From contig JAEYWA010000074.1 in NCBI GenBank assembly GCA_023431385.1, positions 1 to 23,767 on the forward strand: 23,767 nt of DNA, read 5' to 3'. The translations under genes were made by a program, and so were the position numbers. This document shows positions 23,582 to 23,767 of this stretch, piece after piece. This DNA comes from Bacillota bacterium (GTDB lineage: Bacteria; Bacillota; Clostridia; Acetivibrionales; DSM-1351). A model generated the notes under the pieces. It made no database searches. It saw only the letters and a program-made list of their open reading frames with translations, and was not told where the DNA came from. How positions within the stretch are numbered: position 1 is the first letter of the stretch; the number at the start of each line of letters is the position of its first letter.

Positions 23582-23673
23582 AGCTAAGCTGTCGCCGATG
23601 AGGAGGAGCAAACGTCTTAGGACAGGTCATCCAAAAAGATAACTCGTGGAAATAATTACTTGAAAATCAGGTG

Positions 23674-23731
23674 TTGACAAAGCCATAAAGGCGTGATATT
23701 ATAATAAAGCTGATTGCGGAAAGCAAACAGC
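23674..23731 (+). promoter_or_regulatory. Promoter P2 and leader hairpin of the probable rRNA operon
   Basis: TTGACA (23674-23679), exactly 17 bp, then TATTAT (23697-23702); TATAAT at 23700 overlaps. Just at or after the expected start lies a stem GCTGATTGC-GGAAA-GCAAACAGC (23709-23731, one mismatch). Bacillus rRNA leaders also carry an early stem followed by a CTTGAAAA-type sequence, as here (23739-23746). The 16S gene itself is not in the window. Confidence 0.65.
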
Positions 23732-23767
23732 AATAAACCTTGAAAAGCAGTAGTAACAACGCTTTTA

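Larger units (their letters stand above)
23359..23767. other. Gene-free region upstream of a probable rRNA operon
   Basis: No convincing reading frame. ATTTATATG (23364-23372) and CATATAAAT (23395-23403) form an AT-only inverted repeat, and GAATCGATA (23437-23445) with TATTGATTC (23479-23487) another with one mismatch. The second half carries two promoters and a leader hairpin (separate entries). The last bases (ACCTTGAAAAGCAG) resemble the leader that precedes 16S rRNA in Firmicutes. Confidence 0.6.

Noticed and set aside
23587..23631. Possible hammerhead-like core (CCGATGAG ... CAAACGTC)
   Set aside because: The CUGAUGA core is altered, GAAA is missing, and flanking stems do not form in the right order. 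Best seen as rRNA leader between P1 and P2.

Overview
The window is AT-rich bacterial DNA with clostridial features: strong GGAGG-type ribosome sites, some TTG starts, and genes packed mostly on one strand. The protein set (a clostridial-type xylose isomerase, a maltose phosphorylase system, a citramalate route to isoleucine) suggests an anaerobic saccharolytic Firmicute. It reads like a Ruminiclostridium of the cellulolyticum/papyrosolvens group, but that is an impression from gene content, not a database result.

Layout. (1) 1-5762, branched-chain amino acid synthesis: the 3' end of ilvC, then leuA, then cimA. Between leuA and cimA sit a satD-family regulator gene and a DUF3307 membrane protein gene. 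The DUF3307 gene lies only 23 bp before cimA, so satD, DUF3307 and cimA are probably one transcript. (2) 5899-6156, an 85-residue protein of unknown function. (3) 6394-10580, xylose use: xylB (xylulokinase), a ROK-family repressor (XylR type) and xylA (xylose isomerase). This block is preceded by a terminator and AT-rich dyads and followed by a 20-bp perfect stem-loop. (4) 10855-11496, a nitroreductase on the minus strand. (5) 11935-19404, disaccharide uptake and phosphorolysis: a LacI regulator with two upstream operators, a lipoprotein solute-binding protein, two permeases, a GH65 maltose phosphorylase and beta-phosphoglucomutase. No ABC ATPase gene is present, so a shared ATPase elsewhere is implied. 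(6) 19652-21594, a two-gene unit: a condensation/acetyltransferase-like protein and a zinc-ribbon membrane protein (DUF6320 type), overlapping by 4 bp and preceded by a near-consensus promoter. (7) A D-2-hydroxyacid dehydrogenase and a SAM methyltransferase. (8) 23359-23767, no gene, but two tandem promoters and a leader that look like the start of an rRNA operon just beyond the window.

How the genes work together. IlvC, LeuA and CimA feed valine/leucine and isoleucine synthesis. XylA and XylB take xylose to xylulose 5-phosphate under a ROK repressor. The LacI operon imports a maltose-like sugar; the phosphorylase splits it to glucose and beta-glucose 1-phosphate, and the mutase makes glucose 6-phosphate.

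The least explained part is the satD-DUF3307 module. By eye, the SatD protein resembles a class III nucleotide-cyclase domain joined to a C-terminal helix-turn-helix. Its gene is preceded by three dyads at an exact 29-bp period and followed by 38-bp tandem repeats, and the partner membrane protein carries repeated His/Asp motifs in its hydrophobic segments. A 166-nt imperfect palindrome before leuA is a second unexplained structure.
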